From: Trichoplusia ni
Taxonomy: Eukaryota > Arthropoda > Insecta > Lepidoptera > Noctuidae
Length of the DNA stretch: 64,000 nucleotides
NCBI RefSeq assembly: GCF_003590095.1
Contig: NC_039497.1
Span: 5,576,691 to 5,640,690, forward strand
Reading direction: 5' to 3'
Position numbers and translations under genes: made by a program. This document shows positions 24,710-35,962 of the stretch, one piece after another. How positions within the stretch are numbered: position 1 is the stretch's first letter; every line of letters begins with the position of its first letter. The notes under the pieces are model-generated. The model was not told the DNA's origin. It saw only the letters and a list, made by a program, of their open reading frames with translations, and searched no databases.

Positions 24710-25000
24710 GTAATACTGAGACGTTGTATTAGCCTATTGGTGAAACTGTAGGACGGCTAAGCCCCTATTCGAGTTCGATTCTGAAGACACGCACCGTTGC
24801 ACGAACTTTTCGAATGTTGGTGCTCTTTAGAAATAAATATCACAGCTTCCGTGTTGCGGGTGGCATGTAAAAATATGTCTGCTATCGTGTGCTATTGCAT
24901 CAGCTAGATGACCGCAATTTTACCTTAACATTGTATGTATTAAGAATCACTGCTGCAATTACATGGTGTACAATAAAGAATATTCTAATCTAATCTAAGA
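24710..25000 (+). mobile_element. SINE with LINE-type 3' tail
   Basis: A tRNA-like head with a B-box-like GAGTTCGATTCTG (about 24773) is followed by a body ending ...TTAAGAATCACTGCTGCAAT, then TGGTGTACAATAAAGAATAT and a (CTAAT)n tail. The last 100 bp recur at 50620-50715 on the same strand. The shared 3' end suggests mobilisation by a partner LINE. Confidence 0.6.
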
Positions 25001-26500
25001 TCCCGGTTGTCGTGTCATCGTGTTTTTATTGAAATAATCGATAGTCTTTAATTCTGAGGAGTAGAGTTAAACTCCGATACAAACATGTGCACATATGATG
25101 TGTGATTAGAAATATGTCTGCTCAAGCCCTCTATTTCTACAAAAACCTCTGTGGCGCGAGTCCAAATCGCACGTGACCGTATTTAAAGCCTCATATAGAT
25201 ACTACAATTATTTAAAAAATGTATTTCAAAAGCTCTCCTTTTACAGGCCAAAATATATCTACGTTGTTAATGAGAGATCAGCCAGAACCTTTTTGACATA
25301 TTTCTCTCACATTCAAATTAAAGTAAATATCCCGCTAATTACAAAGGCTACAGTCAAACTACCAAATAACAGACTTTTCACGTAACAACCTCATTAACAT
25401 ATGTATTGTGCGAGTTACAGCTATTGTATTAAATTGGACGAGTTTGGAAATTACTAGAGGATTTTTTGGTGATAATGTTTTTTCATTCGGTTATTTGAGA
25501 TCTTTTTTCAGCTTAGAGATGTAAGAAAAATATCTTAGAAGTCATACAATTTCCAATTACCTAAAGCATTTCACTATTAATATTTACTTTACCTCGCCAA
25601 ATTAATCGGTTAACCTTGTTTATTACCACATAGAATTTAGAAGCCATTTCCTATTAACATACATATTCAATGTTGTTTGGGCTTTTTCGGTGATCATTAT
25701 AGGCCACACATCACTAATTACTCACATCACTAGTTAAAAATACCAAAAAAATACAAATTTTCATCAACTGCCTGTAACACTACAGTGTGTATTTAAAAAG
25801 CGTTTAAACCTCATTGCCAGCACCTCAATGCCACGCTAATGAGCGACACAATCAAAACGTACAGTCAGCACAAAAAATATATCGAACGTTTTTAATGAGT
25901 AAGGTCAGACAAAAAGGCGAGGAAGGAACCTTCTCGAGTTAGTTCTCTTGTTCGTTTTTACTCGTATTTGTATAAATTAGGTAATTACTTTGTTCTGCTA
26001 TTGAGAGTCATTTCCTGTTACTAAAGGCTTAATTTTGTGCCTATTTGTATTAGCGGAATGTCAGCGGAAAAATTTTGATTTGTTTAAACGAGGCGTTTCC
26101 GCAAAGGCTATGCCGAATTTAATGTAATTTTTTGCAAAGATAGCCCCCAATTTTGGCATCATTAATTTGTATAAGCAGCCGATCTAGCAAATAAAACTTG
26201 CTAACAGTTGTGATGTAATCTAATCAATTTCTTTCCTGTTTATGATTTAGAAATAATATTTAAAACATTTGAACTGTAAGGCCAACGAAACAATTAAGTA
26301 TTTAAATATTTATTACAGTAAAAAATTAACCCTTCTTGAGAACAGATTCATAATTATTCACAAGGGCGAATGAATTCAGTATTCAGTATGAATTCATTTA
26401 AATATTACGGCAAAGGAAATTATGTATAAGTTCAAAGAAACACCAGATTCTATAATTGTTATTTGAGTGTTCATTTTTTTACCTACAGATTCATTTCTCA
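25001..26500. other. spacer, nothing recognised
   Basis: I see no clear repeat or exon. The 70-codon frame at 25173-25385 has no motif and does not begin at an ATG. Confidence 0.4.
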
Positions 26501-26724
26501 TCTATATACTAATATATAAAGCTGAAGAGTTTGTTTGTTTGAACGCGCTAATCTCAGGAACTATTGGTTCAAATTGAAAAATTATTTTTGTGTTGAATAG
26601 ACCATTCATCGAGGAAGGCTTTAGGCTATAAACCATCACGCTGTGACTAAAAGGAGCGAAGATACAATGGAAAATGTGGAAAAAAACAGGGCAGGTATAA
26701 ATCATAACTTATATCTTCTACCCT
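26501..26724 (+). mobile_element. Lep1-type Helitron, 3'-truncated
   Basis: It begins TCTATATACTAATATATAAA and continues through GAACGCGCTAATCTCAGGAA, GAGGAAGGCTTTAGGCTATA and AACTTATATCTTCTACCC. The terminal hairpin and CTAG end present at 44408 are missing. A family B fragment follows within about 30 bp, so the 3' end was probably lost to a later rearrangement. Confidence 0.75.
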
Positions 26725-26754
26725 ACTTCTACCTACCTCCTTCTATTTTAGCTT

Positions 26755-26885
26755 TTATTGTTACAGAAATACATCATCTATTATGATCAACTATTAGGTT
26801 ATCGCGGTATCATGAGATACAGCGTAGTTACGGACTGACAACAAATAGGAGCCTCAGTAATACTTTGCCGCGTAAATATAAAGCT
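26755..26885 (+). repeat. dispersed repeat family B fragment
   Basis: The words TTGTTACAGAAATACATCAT and CATGAGATACAGCG followed by GCCTCAGTAATACTTTG are the middle and distal part of family B. The head and end are missing. Confidence 0.5.
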
Positions 26886-28140
26886 AAAAAGCCCACCAAA
26901 AAAAATGATCATGTAATATTGAAAAACTAAAATCAATACACATTGGGAACAATGCTTTGTACATTTAATAAAGCGAATGACTCATCGTCCGTCAAAAGTG
27001 ACAGCGTCATTAAGTAAATTTCACTGCGTCGCGCGCTCGACAAAAACAATGGCTGCAAACAATAGAGTATTGATATATGGGCCTGACTGTACACATATAT
27101 GTTGGCCAAATGTTTGTAAACGTTGGAGATTTTTGTTCGTGCGTTCTGTTTATAAATAATTATGATTTTATTTCTCATAATATTCTATTGGTTTTTTCAA
27201 ATTTGTATGTTTTTTTATGAAAGTCAATGTTTTCGTATCAAATATAAATTGTGTTGCGAGAAATAGGTAAATAACTGGAATGAAACTCTTATTTACGTAT
27301 TTAATTATGGTTTGATTCACACCAAAATCCAAAATCTATAGAAGCAAGTAGCTAGAGGTGATATTAGATATAAAATCATATGAAAAAATATAACCAAAAA
27401 GTTATTTACGAGAATTCGACAACAGGAAATGCAGTATAATCTAAATACCTGGATTATAATCAAAACTTCATAATATGATCAAATAACATGACACCTGTCT
27501 TTCAAATCCTTATTACTACTTGTGTTAGTGCACCTTGGCCTGCTTGCTTACCGTATTAAAGTGACCTGTAGTAACATCCAGGTTTCGACACATCTCATCC
27601 TTTACTAATTAACAAAATTAACTTAAATTATGCTACAACATAATAATATTTTACTGTAATAAGTTCTTTCAACATATACGTAAAGTCCTCGGACAATTAC
27701 TAAAGTATGATTCTGTTATTGTTCACATATTTTCCGTTTAACGAAAAAATTGAGAATTTGTGTTGGTCCAAAACTGTCTTGCTCATTTTATTCCGTAGTT
27801 TCTGTATCTAAAACGAATGAAAGCTGGATAAACTGATATATCTTTGTTGCACAGACAAATTCCCAGAACGGAAAAACAGCAAAAATTTGGGCATTGTATG
27901 TTTTATTTTCATCACATATTAAGTATACTAAGGTAATTTTATTGAGATAAAAATATTGAAGCAGGAAAGAGCAAAACATAAAAAGAATAGTTTTAAACAA
28001 AAATTGATTTTAACTGCTCAATCATAAGGTCCACAATGATCATGATTAAACATAGAAGTGACTACATCCCATTATATAATCCTCAGGCAAGCTGTAACGC
28101 ACTCTCAACAGATTGAGATTAACTCATAACATTCAGCCCA
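26886..28140. other. spacer with one small CpG-rich patch
   Basis: Between 26995 and 27060 there is a short CpG-rich patch (GCGTCGCGCGCTCGAC) just upstream of an ATG at 27049 in a strong start context (AAAACAATGG). The frame runs only 36 codons to a TAA at 27159 and matches nothing I know. The rest is AT-rich spacer. Confidence 0.3.
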
Positions 28141-28199
28141 CCTGGAGCTGAACAGATGTCTCTAGTTGTTTTGACTTGTTCTAGTCAGTTTCTACATCA

Positions 28200-28720
28200 A
28201 TGATATTGGATCTGAAAGCAAAGGACTGTGTCGAAAAATATTTAGGAGTTGGCCAGACTTGTTTTGAAAAGTTCTGGTAGTTAAGTGGGTTGTAGATCTA
28301 AGATAGTCGGTCGCTCTCTTAGAAGATATTAAGTCCACTTCAGTGTTATTGGAATCTGGAAGAAATTCAGTCAGGAAACCTTGAGCATCCTTAAAAGCTA
28401 TCAAAAATTCCAGCCGGAAACTTTAGCCTTTATCTCCCCAAAGGATACTGAAGTTTGCAGTGAAAAATAACTCTTCTCCCAAGCTCAAGCATCTCTTTGC
28501 GGATTTAGAAAGAAAGTGGCAGATGTTCCCCCCCCCCCCTCTTTTTTTAAATCATTACTCCCTCATTACTCCTTCCGCTTTGGCTTGAATGTAAGAGAGT
28601 GTCAGACTTCTTTTGACTTAAACCCATCCATGATCCTTCCTTCGTCCTTCGTGTACCGGAGCCAGGGTAACCCTTTCGGATAATACCACTGTCCGGGGAA
28701 GTTACCCCCAGCTATTAATA
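28200..28720 (-). repeat. dispersed repeat family A/A2, diverged reversed copy
   Basis: Reversed, this holds TAAGTCAAAAGAAGTCTGAC, ACACTCTCTTACATTC and, at its start, GGTAACTTCCCCGGACAG with ATTATCCGAAAGGGTTACCC. The 28250-28330 part keeps the GGCCAGACTTG...AGTCGGTCGCTC words of family A. A poly-C run of 12 sits in the middle at 28528-28539. The 70-codon frame at 28192-28404 reads through this repeat. Confidence 0.45.
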
Positions 28721-29370
28721 AAATATGTATAATTATAACATTTTACACCACATAACTTAGTCTTTACCGGTAATTTCCTATACCGACATGGGAATAGTCA
28801 CGTTCTGAAAATTACCACACAATCCTTATGGCTAACAATATTTCCAACAAATTAACAGATTTTTAAAATAACTACAAGGTAAATGAATGTAGAAGTGTCT
28901 TCCGTGAGAACGAGAAGTAATGAATAAACAATAAAATTTAATATTACTATGGCAATACGAATAGTGTTGCCAAGAATAATATAATTATAGTCACATTAAT
29001 TTGGCAGAAATAGTTGTTTCCGTATTTGCTTATTCGTTGATTATTCGATGTGCATTATAAAATATTTTCAGTTATTCTAAGATAAGTCCTATTGACTCTT
29101 TTTCGTCTAAAAAATATTATAAATTGCACACATAGATGACCTTGAAGATATAGAGGTGTTGCAAGATGGATTATTTTGCCCAATATATCTGAAACTGCTA
29201 TTACTAAGAATGTCGTGACTGTAAACGATCGTCCTAGAAAAGGCACGAGTCATTATTTGTATTCATTGTTCTATAATTTGACATCTATGATTTTACATTA
29301 CAGAAATGGGATGTTAAAATTCATATGTTGGAATATCTCTTGATACATTTTGCTTCCTTTCATGATTAGA
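28721..29370. other. spacer, nothing recognised
   Basis: AT-rich sequence without a recognised feature. Confidence 0.4.
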
Positions 29371-29374
29371 TTAC

Positions 29375-29645
29375 CATGGTGGCCTTGCGGTTTGCACGAA
29401 GTGCAGGTTCCATCCCAAGGCAGACAAAGTGCCAATGTGTTTTTTCAAAGCTATATTATGTAAGTTTTTAATTATTTTAAGACATCTCTGACAAAATTCT
29501 GAAGGAAAACCCTGTGAACCTGCAACCCGTTGTCAGGTACCGTTTTGATCAATGCTCAAACCTTCTCTATACGTAAAGAGGCCTGTGCCCAGCAGTGGGA
29601 CGTTTATGTCTCCCTAATCTGTATTTTAATCATTCATCATAGTCT
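29375..29645 (+). mobile_element. SINE with RTE-like 3' tail
   Basis: The tRNA-like head has TGGTGGCCTTGCGG and a B-box-like GCAGGTTCCATCCC (about 29402). The body includes CCTGTGAACCTGCAACCC, and the 3' end GAGGCCTGTGCCCAGCAGTG is that of RTE-type LINEs, followed by a (CATT)-type tail. It is a composite SINE typical of moths. Confidence 0.6.
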
Positions 29646-30970
29646 CTTCACTTCTTTTCAACACACCAAAGTCAAGTTCAAATCAAGAACTTTTGAAACC
29701 TAGAAGAAAATGACTACTAATAACACAAACCGGTTCTCGTTAAACTTACATTATGTTACATAATGCTATTGTCAATAGTCATGTGACACTGACAAGCGTA
29801 GGTTTTATAAACATGTCTACTTTGTCTGAAGTGGACAGAGACCGCAGATGTATGAACAGCGATGTGGAAATCCAATGTGGTAAAGTGCTCTTTGGAAGGT
29901 CGGCAAAAAAAATTGTAGTTGAATTCAACTATCTTTTTTTGGGAGAATTGTGTATTAAATTGTGTTTTTTCTTGAATATGAAGTAAGAAAGAAGTATGAA
30001 GTTATTTTATCGTCCATTATTGAAAAAAGTCGTTAAATTTTACATTCTTGACTTGCCTTGCTTAGTTTACTAAAATATTTTTAGAAGATTTTTTATTTTT
30101 TCCTTGAATTTCGCGTAATCGTCGAGTATTCCATATTTCTGGTGATTTTTTAAAAACATTACAAACTACATAGCTAGGGATATAAAAAAAGTTTTTTTCT
30201 GCAGTGTCCATATATCCACAGTTGCATACTATATCGATCCAAACTTAAAAAAAACCAATGTGTTGCCACTAGGAACAGATCTTCCAGAATGTTCCACAAA
30301 GACCAAACGTATTCTAATTTCAATCATCACACTTATTGTCATCTGTTTTTTTGTCTTCAGCTTCCATCAGCCATCAGCAATAATAAATAAAAACAATGGC
30401 GATGACGTCACGCGCTCCAAGTCACACATCCAACATTGTTATATAACTTTAAAGTCACTTAACGTAAATGTCACGTAAAATAAGTTTACTTTGAAAAAAA
30501 AACGCCAATCAAGAATGGAGTGTTATGATTTCAAGGTCCATGTTGTCTCTTTCATATTTGCTTTTTTATGCCACAGAACATTCTAAATACCTGAACCGAT
30601 TTTGATGTATCAGATAGAGAGATTCTTATTTGCAAAAACTACATGGGTTTATGAACTGGTATGTTAAGTCGTTTTTTTGTAGTATTTAGTAATTTTTATC
30701 CTTTAGGCTATACATGAAGATTTTTTTTTGAGTTTTTAAATACATTAAGGCTTGAAACTTCAACAAAATAGAACTTGTGCTCATCTACACCAAACGGCTA
30801 CAATATAATATTAATGTGAATTTTACAATCAACATTGAACAATGCATAATTTGCATAATTATAATATTAATGCACACAATATACAAAAAAAAAATAAAGT
30901 CTCGGTTATTATTATTGGAGGCCAGTAAGTATTAAAAAAAATCAAGGTTGGAGGCGTTATTTAGGACTAC
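29646..30970. other. spacer, little recognised
   Basis: A weak Helitron-like word pair (CTGAACCGATTTTGATGTATC) lies at 30592-30612. A perfect CRE lies at 30403-30410. The frames at 29753-29986 and 30260-30478 have no recognisable domain. Confidence 0.35.
30403..30410. promoter_or_regulatory. CRE palindrome TGACGTCA
   Basis: The site lies in GATGACGTCACGCGC, just downstream of an ATG in a strong context (AAAACAATGGCG) whose frame ends after 17 codons. The CpG-rich surroundings stand out from the spacer. Confidence 0.35.
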
Positions 30971-30974
30971 GAAA

Positions 30975-31095
30975 CATCTGCAAACAATATTTGTTCCTTT
31001 TTCACTGAACGGATTTAGACGAAACTTGGTATACAGATAGTTTAAAACCAGGATTAATACATGGGATAGTTTTATTATCCCGATTTTATGTACCA
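30975..31095 (+). mobile_element. Helitron-like fragment
   Basis: The words TTTTTCACTGAACGGATTTA, GACGAAACTTGGTATACAG and ATAGTTTTATTATCCCGATT match the body of the intact copy at 46208 in order. The ends are lost. Confidence 0.55.
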
Positions 31096-31591
31096 ATTGA
31101 CTTTATTGTAAAATTATGTGATCAGGAGAGAAATGATCCCTTTCTTTAATTCATCATCGGCCTAGCCTTTTTAATTCGCTGATTATTAGGTAAATATTAT
31201 TACCTAAACACACCCATTACCCGAAAAGATTTCCGATAAAATGAAAATTCACACCTTCAGGACAGGAAAATATTTTTTTTTTTTCTAAAATAATTATCTT
31301 GGAATTATCCGGGCTCACATACAAATTGAGATCAGCTGATGACACCTTTACATCGCACTTAAGTGAAATTTTATTTGGATTTTGACTGGTTATCTCGAAG
31401 CACATTCGAAATTCGATTCAAATGGTCTGTTAATCGCAAATAAATATACCGGATACACAATAGAACGGCATTCATCTAAAAAGTTCCAAAACTGAATACA
31501 ATAAAGGGTTGTTGAAGTTCAAAAACAAGTGACAAACTTTCATATTTATGGTTATGGTATACCAGCGAGGGTCAGTTGAGATGTCAACCCT

Positions 31592-31603
31592 ACGTCGCGA
31601 CGT
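31592..31603. promoter_or_regulatory. 12-bp CpG palindrome
   Basis: ACGTCGCGACGT is perfectly self-complementary and CpG-rich. An initiator-like TCAGTT lies at 31572 and a nuclear-receptor site lies about 30 bp downstream. This may be a small control region, but no transcript is visible. Confidence 0.4.
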
Positions 31604-31629
31604 GAGCTTTTATCTAATCTGGTTTAAAG

Positions 31630-31641
31630 TGACCTTGACCT
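31630..31641 (-). promoter_or_regulatory. AGGTCAAGGTCA nuclear-receptor site
   Basis: TGACCTTGACCT on the plus strand is the complement of two adjacent AGGTCA half-sites containing a perfect FTZ-F1/ERR core. The identical 12-mer occurs again at 60187. Confidence 0.4.
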
Positions 31642-33312
31642 CTGACGTGTTTCGGTATTTCATATCAGTGTCAGTAAGGTAACACGAACTGGGTAAAAAT
31701 GGTTCTTGTTGTGAAAAGTTTTGGTAAATATTTGACTTTTTATTATGTTTCTATTTGGCGCATAATACACTATAAAAAATAATACTAATAAATGATGGAC
31801 GTGTCAAACTAAGTTTAGGGTTTAGATTTTAAACCACTGTTTTTTTTATGTTTCATATATTTTATGCGATATTGAAAATTGAATTTGTAGAATCAAAAGT
31901 AGATTCTAAACAACTTCCTTTTCCTTGTTTTTTATATGGTCACGACATAATATAATTTCACAAAAATAATCACGAATGAGAACTAAAAGACCAATTTTAA
32001 CCAAATTTTAAAAAAATATTTTCAATTTTCTACATTTTAACAAAGATGCGTGAAATATCCACTAGACAACATTAAACATGTTCGTGTATTATTGCAGACA
32101 TTTTTCTTCTCAGCTATTTATTCTAAAGCTGTAAAATACTAGTATGACCTCTAAATGTTTGTTTCGAGAATAAACGAAGGATTTACGAGCGCAGCCCCAA
32201 GAGACCAGAGACTTTGGTCCCGACTGGCATATAATATACCGTGGAAGAGTACATTATATTTAATTTTCATTTTTCAATTGTGAGAGATGACGTTTTTCCG
32301 AGGTTAGAAAACAGAAAAAGAAACATTTTATTTTTTTAAGATATAAGTCAAGAAGTAGAAATGTTATACTGATGTTATTCCTAATGGCTTTTTATATTAT
32401 TTTAATCTTATAATATTATTTTAATTTAATATAATATGATTAAAATAACACATTGTTACACTAAAAGTACCTTCTGAACGATACATGTGCCGAGCAGATA
32501 CAATAAAAAAAAATGATAGATGATTTGAAACAAATGCATAGTTTAGTTCGACTCTCCATTTTGCCAATTCAAATCGATTCCCAACGTACAGAGCACCTTC
32601 AACGATGTTTTTGAAGCAACAATAGTGAAGCAAAGTCAAGGTTTTATTTTTTAAACCTGTTACGAATTTGTTACGAACTGTTTTTGCGAGATTTTTTACT
32701 TCATGGTTAGTTGGAGGCAGGCTTGCAGAGTCTTACCTACAGAATCTTTAACCACAGAGTCTAGGTTTTAATCACCTTTTATCATATTTAAGTAATCTTA
32801 CGAGAATATTCTGTTTTTATAATTTGAAATTAATTTATGTGTGACTTAAGTTTGTATAAAGAAAATAAAAACAATGACAACAAAATGTCAAAATTAAAAA
32901 TAGAACAGATTTAGAAGATCGATATTTAATTAAGAAACTTGTTCCTGTGACGCAGTATTTTGACCTTTAAAAAGAGTATCAATTATTTTGTTGTTTTTTC
33001 ATATACACAAATAAACTTTCGAGCTTTTTAATCGTTTTTCATTAGGGACGTTTCTTGTCTTTTTATTTATATTGTTGCTAGTTATTTTTATTTTGCCGAA
33101 GAAAATAATTGAGAGTCCATCGTTCCTCGTATAAATATTTTTATATCATGTTAGGTAAACCTCTTATGAAACAAAATTGAAACAATAACACTTTTTACTA
33201 CTGCAATATCAAGCCTTTTGTTCAACCGCGAGTGATTTTCGCACCTTTTTTGCTCTACAATTCTCTCTAAAAAAATACCAATCAATAGAGAATATTGTAA
33301 AAAACTACCAAC

Positions 33313-33464
33313 CTGTTTCGTAAATAAAAATCCTCACACAAATCACAGATGAAAATAAAAAAAATATGAAACACAAATTCGGTACACACGCGGCGAAATA
33401 GCGGCGAGCGATGTAATCCGTTTTGGTGAAACGGTCCGCGCTGTACGAGCCACGCGCGGCAACT
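33313..33464 (-). other. candidate noncoding first exon
   Basis: The exon would start at the initiator A at 33464 and end at G 33313, before a donor that reads CAG|GTTGGT on the minus strand. No ATG occurs in the 152 nt, so it would be 5' untranslated. The first 90 nt are CpG-rich, unlike any neighbouring sequence. A frame open through the region (33502-33305) begins at GTG and is probably incidental. If correct, the gene's coding exons lie to the left, within or beyond this window. Confidence 0.35.
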
Positions 33465-33470
33465 GACGGT
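33433..33470 (-). promoter_or_regulatory. candidate TATA-less promoter, initiator plus DPE
   Basis: On the minus strand GTCAGTT matches the arthropod initiator TCAGT with A+1 at 33464. At exactly +28 to +32 (33437-33433) the sequence is GGACC, which matches the DPE consensus RGWYV at its strict spacing. The patch is CpG-rich in AT-rich surroundings. There is no TATA box near -30. The fixed Inr-DPE spacing is the strongest promoter evidence in the window. Confidence 0.45.
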
Positions 33471-33514
33471 GGAACGTCGGGCAGCCTGAGTCCACCCGCC
33501 ACTTACACATAAAA

Positions 33515-33990
33515 CAATGATTTGTTTATGCCATTATTAAACAAAGGTTTATTTACAGTATTCAAGTGTCTATGGAGCGATATAACACCTCCCAAGGTCA
33601 CAGAAATGGGCGCATCGATCGCTTTTTTTTCACTAATTGGATTCGTTTGTAGTTTTCAATGTCAACGCTGTGGGGTGGTTTTTGTTGCACTTAGCTGTGA
33701 AAATGAAATATGCGATGAAAATTTCAGTTTTCTTTCGTTACGTCTCTTTTCGTTTTCATTTTTGAGGACAGTCAATTTCCACGTTTTTATTATTCAATTG
33801 TTTTAAGGTAAGACATGTATTTATAATCCAAAAAGGTTTTTTTTTTCTGAAAAAGGATTTACATCGTCCTAATATTATTAAATAATAAGCTAAGTAAATA
33901 GTGCTAAACTGAAAAAGAAGTGTTTAATTAAGTTTGGTTCAAATCTTCGTCTTGTTAAGATTGGGTTGTCAATTTTTCTTTTGAATAGTG
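33515..33990. other. spacer upstream of the candidate promoter
   Basis: The 94-codon plus-strand frame at 33522-33806 is F/S-rich without a recognised domain. I see no other feature. Confidence 0.35.
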
Positions 33991-33993
33991 GTA

Positions 33994-34226
33994 TTTAAAT
34001 AAATAAATGCAGACAACATCACATACATTGTTCTGAACCCAAAGTAAGTCGCTAAAGCACTTGTGTTATGGAATTCAGATACAACGAAGGTACCACAAAC
34101 ACCCAGACCCGAGACAATGTAGAAATGTGAATTTTTACATTGACCCGACCGGGGATCGAACCCGGGACCTCAGAGCTAGCGGCACCTTGAAACCGGTGCG
34201 TACGCCACTCGACCACGAAGGTCGTC
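33994..34226 (-). mobile_element. tRNA-derived SINE, inverted partner of 36311
   Basis: On the minus strand an A box (GTGGTCGAGTGGC) and a perfect B box (GGTTCGATCCC) are followed by a body ending ...GGTTCAGAACAATGTATGTG and an (ATTT)n tail. By eye it differs from the copy at 36311 at about 7 of some 215 positions, so both are recent. The A and B boxes look intact, so it may still be transcribed by RNA polymerase III. Confidence 0.8.
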
Positions 34227-34513
34227 ATTTACGTATGAATCTCTATAAACTTGTAATATAAGTGTATTCCAATGAAAAACGATGTCATATTTTGATAAAT
34301 ATTCATTACAGTTTTCAGTATCAGATGACGGCCATCGGCAAACCAGTAAATGTTTATAAACCTTGAACAGGTTTATACACATTTGAGAAGAAAGTAAAAA
34401 TCACGATTAAGTTTTTGGTAAAGGCGTAAAGTTTGCGCCGTTGGTTATCATCTCCGGATTTACGCGATCTATTTTTAAAATTCTCTTTCCTTAAGGAATT
34501 CGATTTATTCGTA

Positions 34514-34890
34514 AACCATCATCAGCCTAGCCTTTTTCGAACACAGCTGGGGTCAGCTTCCAGTCTATCCGGATGCAGCTACCTAGTGTTTTACAACGAG
34601 CGACTCAGGTGCAGCAGATAGGCAGTCGTAGGCTCCTCTACCCAGTTACCTGGGCAACACGACACCTTTTGGTCAGACCAAGTTGGTTATTATTATATGG
34701 ACTACCATCACCAACATGCAGCAAGACTTCAGCAGGTATGAAAGAGAGTTTGCCGGTGTAGCGTGATTGTCCAAAAGGATTATCGTGGCAATAGCATACA
34801 AAGAGCAAAGGATGGAATATGGGTGGATTTTAGTCAGCAGAAGTCTGACACTTCTCTCCGCTCAACCCAAATCAGAAGAAGTCATTTGAT
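34514..34890 (+). repeat. dispersed repeat family A followed by A2
   Basis: The head CATCAGCCTAGCCTTTTTCG, then CTGGGGTCAGCTTCCAGTC, CAACGAGCGACTCAG, CCCAGTTACCTGGGCAACAC and CCTTTTGGTCAGACC, is followed by CCAAAAGGATTATCGTGGC and AGAAGTCTGACACTTCTCTC plus CGCTCAACCCAAATCAG. The adjacency of the two parts here supports one composite element. Overlying frames of about 62 codons are shadows. Confidence 0.6.
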
Positions 34891-35352
34891 GGTTTCCCAA
34901 CCAAAAAAAAATCTATGAAAGAGAGTCTCTGCTCTACATATAGTGCCCCGTCTTGCTTCCACAAGTACAACGGTCTTGCCTCAAGCTGTGGTGATAGCCT
35001 ATGTTGTCACAATGTCGTCACTTTTCAATTCGTTTTCATTTCAATACATGTTTCGGTTTTCCAATTGTATTCAAGGTATATTTTATACTCGGGTGTACAA
35101 CAAAGAGCGCTTACATCAACATTACGATATAGTCGATTGTTTTTTAATGTTTTCGTTAAAAAACAATTGCTGAGTAATGTGTTATGGCCCAGTGGTTTGT
35201 TAACCAGATTTGAATGGACTAGTATAGTAATAGGTAGAAGCTCCATTAAAATTATGACTTCTTCCATGACGAGAGCCTTTGTCTTTCTTGTGTTTGTAAA
35301 AATGTTGGAACATGACACAATTTTCAGTAGTTACTTTTTTTCTGTTATTTTT
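34891..35352. other. spacer with long chance frames
   Basis: Three overlapping frames (146 and 76 codons on plus, 97 on minus) cover this stretch. They are rich in F, S and V, have no recognisable domain or conserved motif, and no frame stands out by codon choice. I do not call a gene. Confidence 0.4.
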
Positions 35353-35354
35353 TA

Positions 35355-35600
35355 AAGTTCCGTACCCGAAGGTTTAAATCGGAAACATATTAAAAACTCC
35401 GCTGTCTGTCTGTGTATCTGTCACTAAGCTATATCTTATAAATTGTAATGGTTAGAGAATTGATTTTACCCATGATGTGGGTATTTCTGCAGCCGCTTTT
35501 AATGATGCTATAAAGTTTGTTAAAATTTGAAAAATTATTCATCTTTAGCCAATTGAATTGTGTCAGATATGGGATAAGGAAAATCTTAAAAATTAAGTTT
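35355..35600 (-). repeat. dispersed repeat family B, copy
   Basis: Starts AAGTTCCGTACCCGAAGG and continues with CTGTCTGTCTGTGTATCTG and TCACTAAGCTATATC, i.e. the family end in reverse. The head is missing. Confidence 0.55.
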
Positions 35601-35921
35601 CTGATCCAATGTTCGGTGACGTACCTTTGCTCTTATTCTGACGCGAACTTTTTAGTCAGCTGAAGCAATGACCATACCATCATTTAATTAGTAAATTACG
35701 TTAACCCTATTATCTCTACAGCTATAATAATCTATATCTAGACAAAGACTTCCACACCCCAACGTTAACTGTCAACATAACGTCAAATCGATTTCATCAA
35801 TGTTTATCGCAATTAGCCGAAATTCCGTTATTAGCCGAGGCCGTATAAAAACCAATCGCCATATTACACCAATAGCCTTTATCTCGATATTCGGGGAAAC
35901 ATATCGGATTTATGCACCCTT

Positions 35922-35962
35922 CCCCTTAAAGCCTTAAGGGGTTATCCGAGCCCCCAGGCCGG
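35922..35962. repeat. two adjacent GC-rich hairpins
   Basis: CCCCTTAA AGCC TTAAGGGG (35922-35941) is a perfect 8-bp stem with a 4-nt loop. A second CCCC...GGGG pair follows within 15 bp. About 75 bp upstream is TATAAAAA, and ATTAGCCGA occurs twice just before that. The region is distinct in composition from its flanks. Confidence 0.5.

Larger units (their letters stand above)
31096..33304. other. spacer, little recognised
   Basis: A stub of family A (CATCATCGGCCTAGCCTTTT) lies at 31152-31171. A CpG-rich patch at 31565-31645 holds a 12-bp palindrome and an FTZ-F1-type site, listed separately. The rest is AT-rich. Confidence 0.4.

Noticed and set aside
34915..35355. 146-codon open frame, the longest in the window
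   Set aside because: It starts at an ATG but its composition (S, V, F, R-rich), two competing overlapping frames and lack of any domain or splice context point to a chance frame in spacer.
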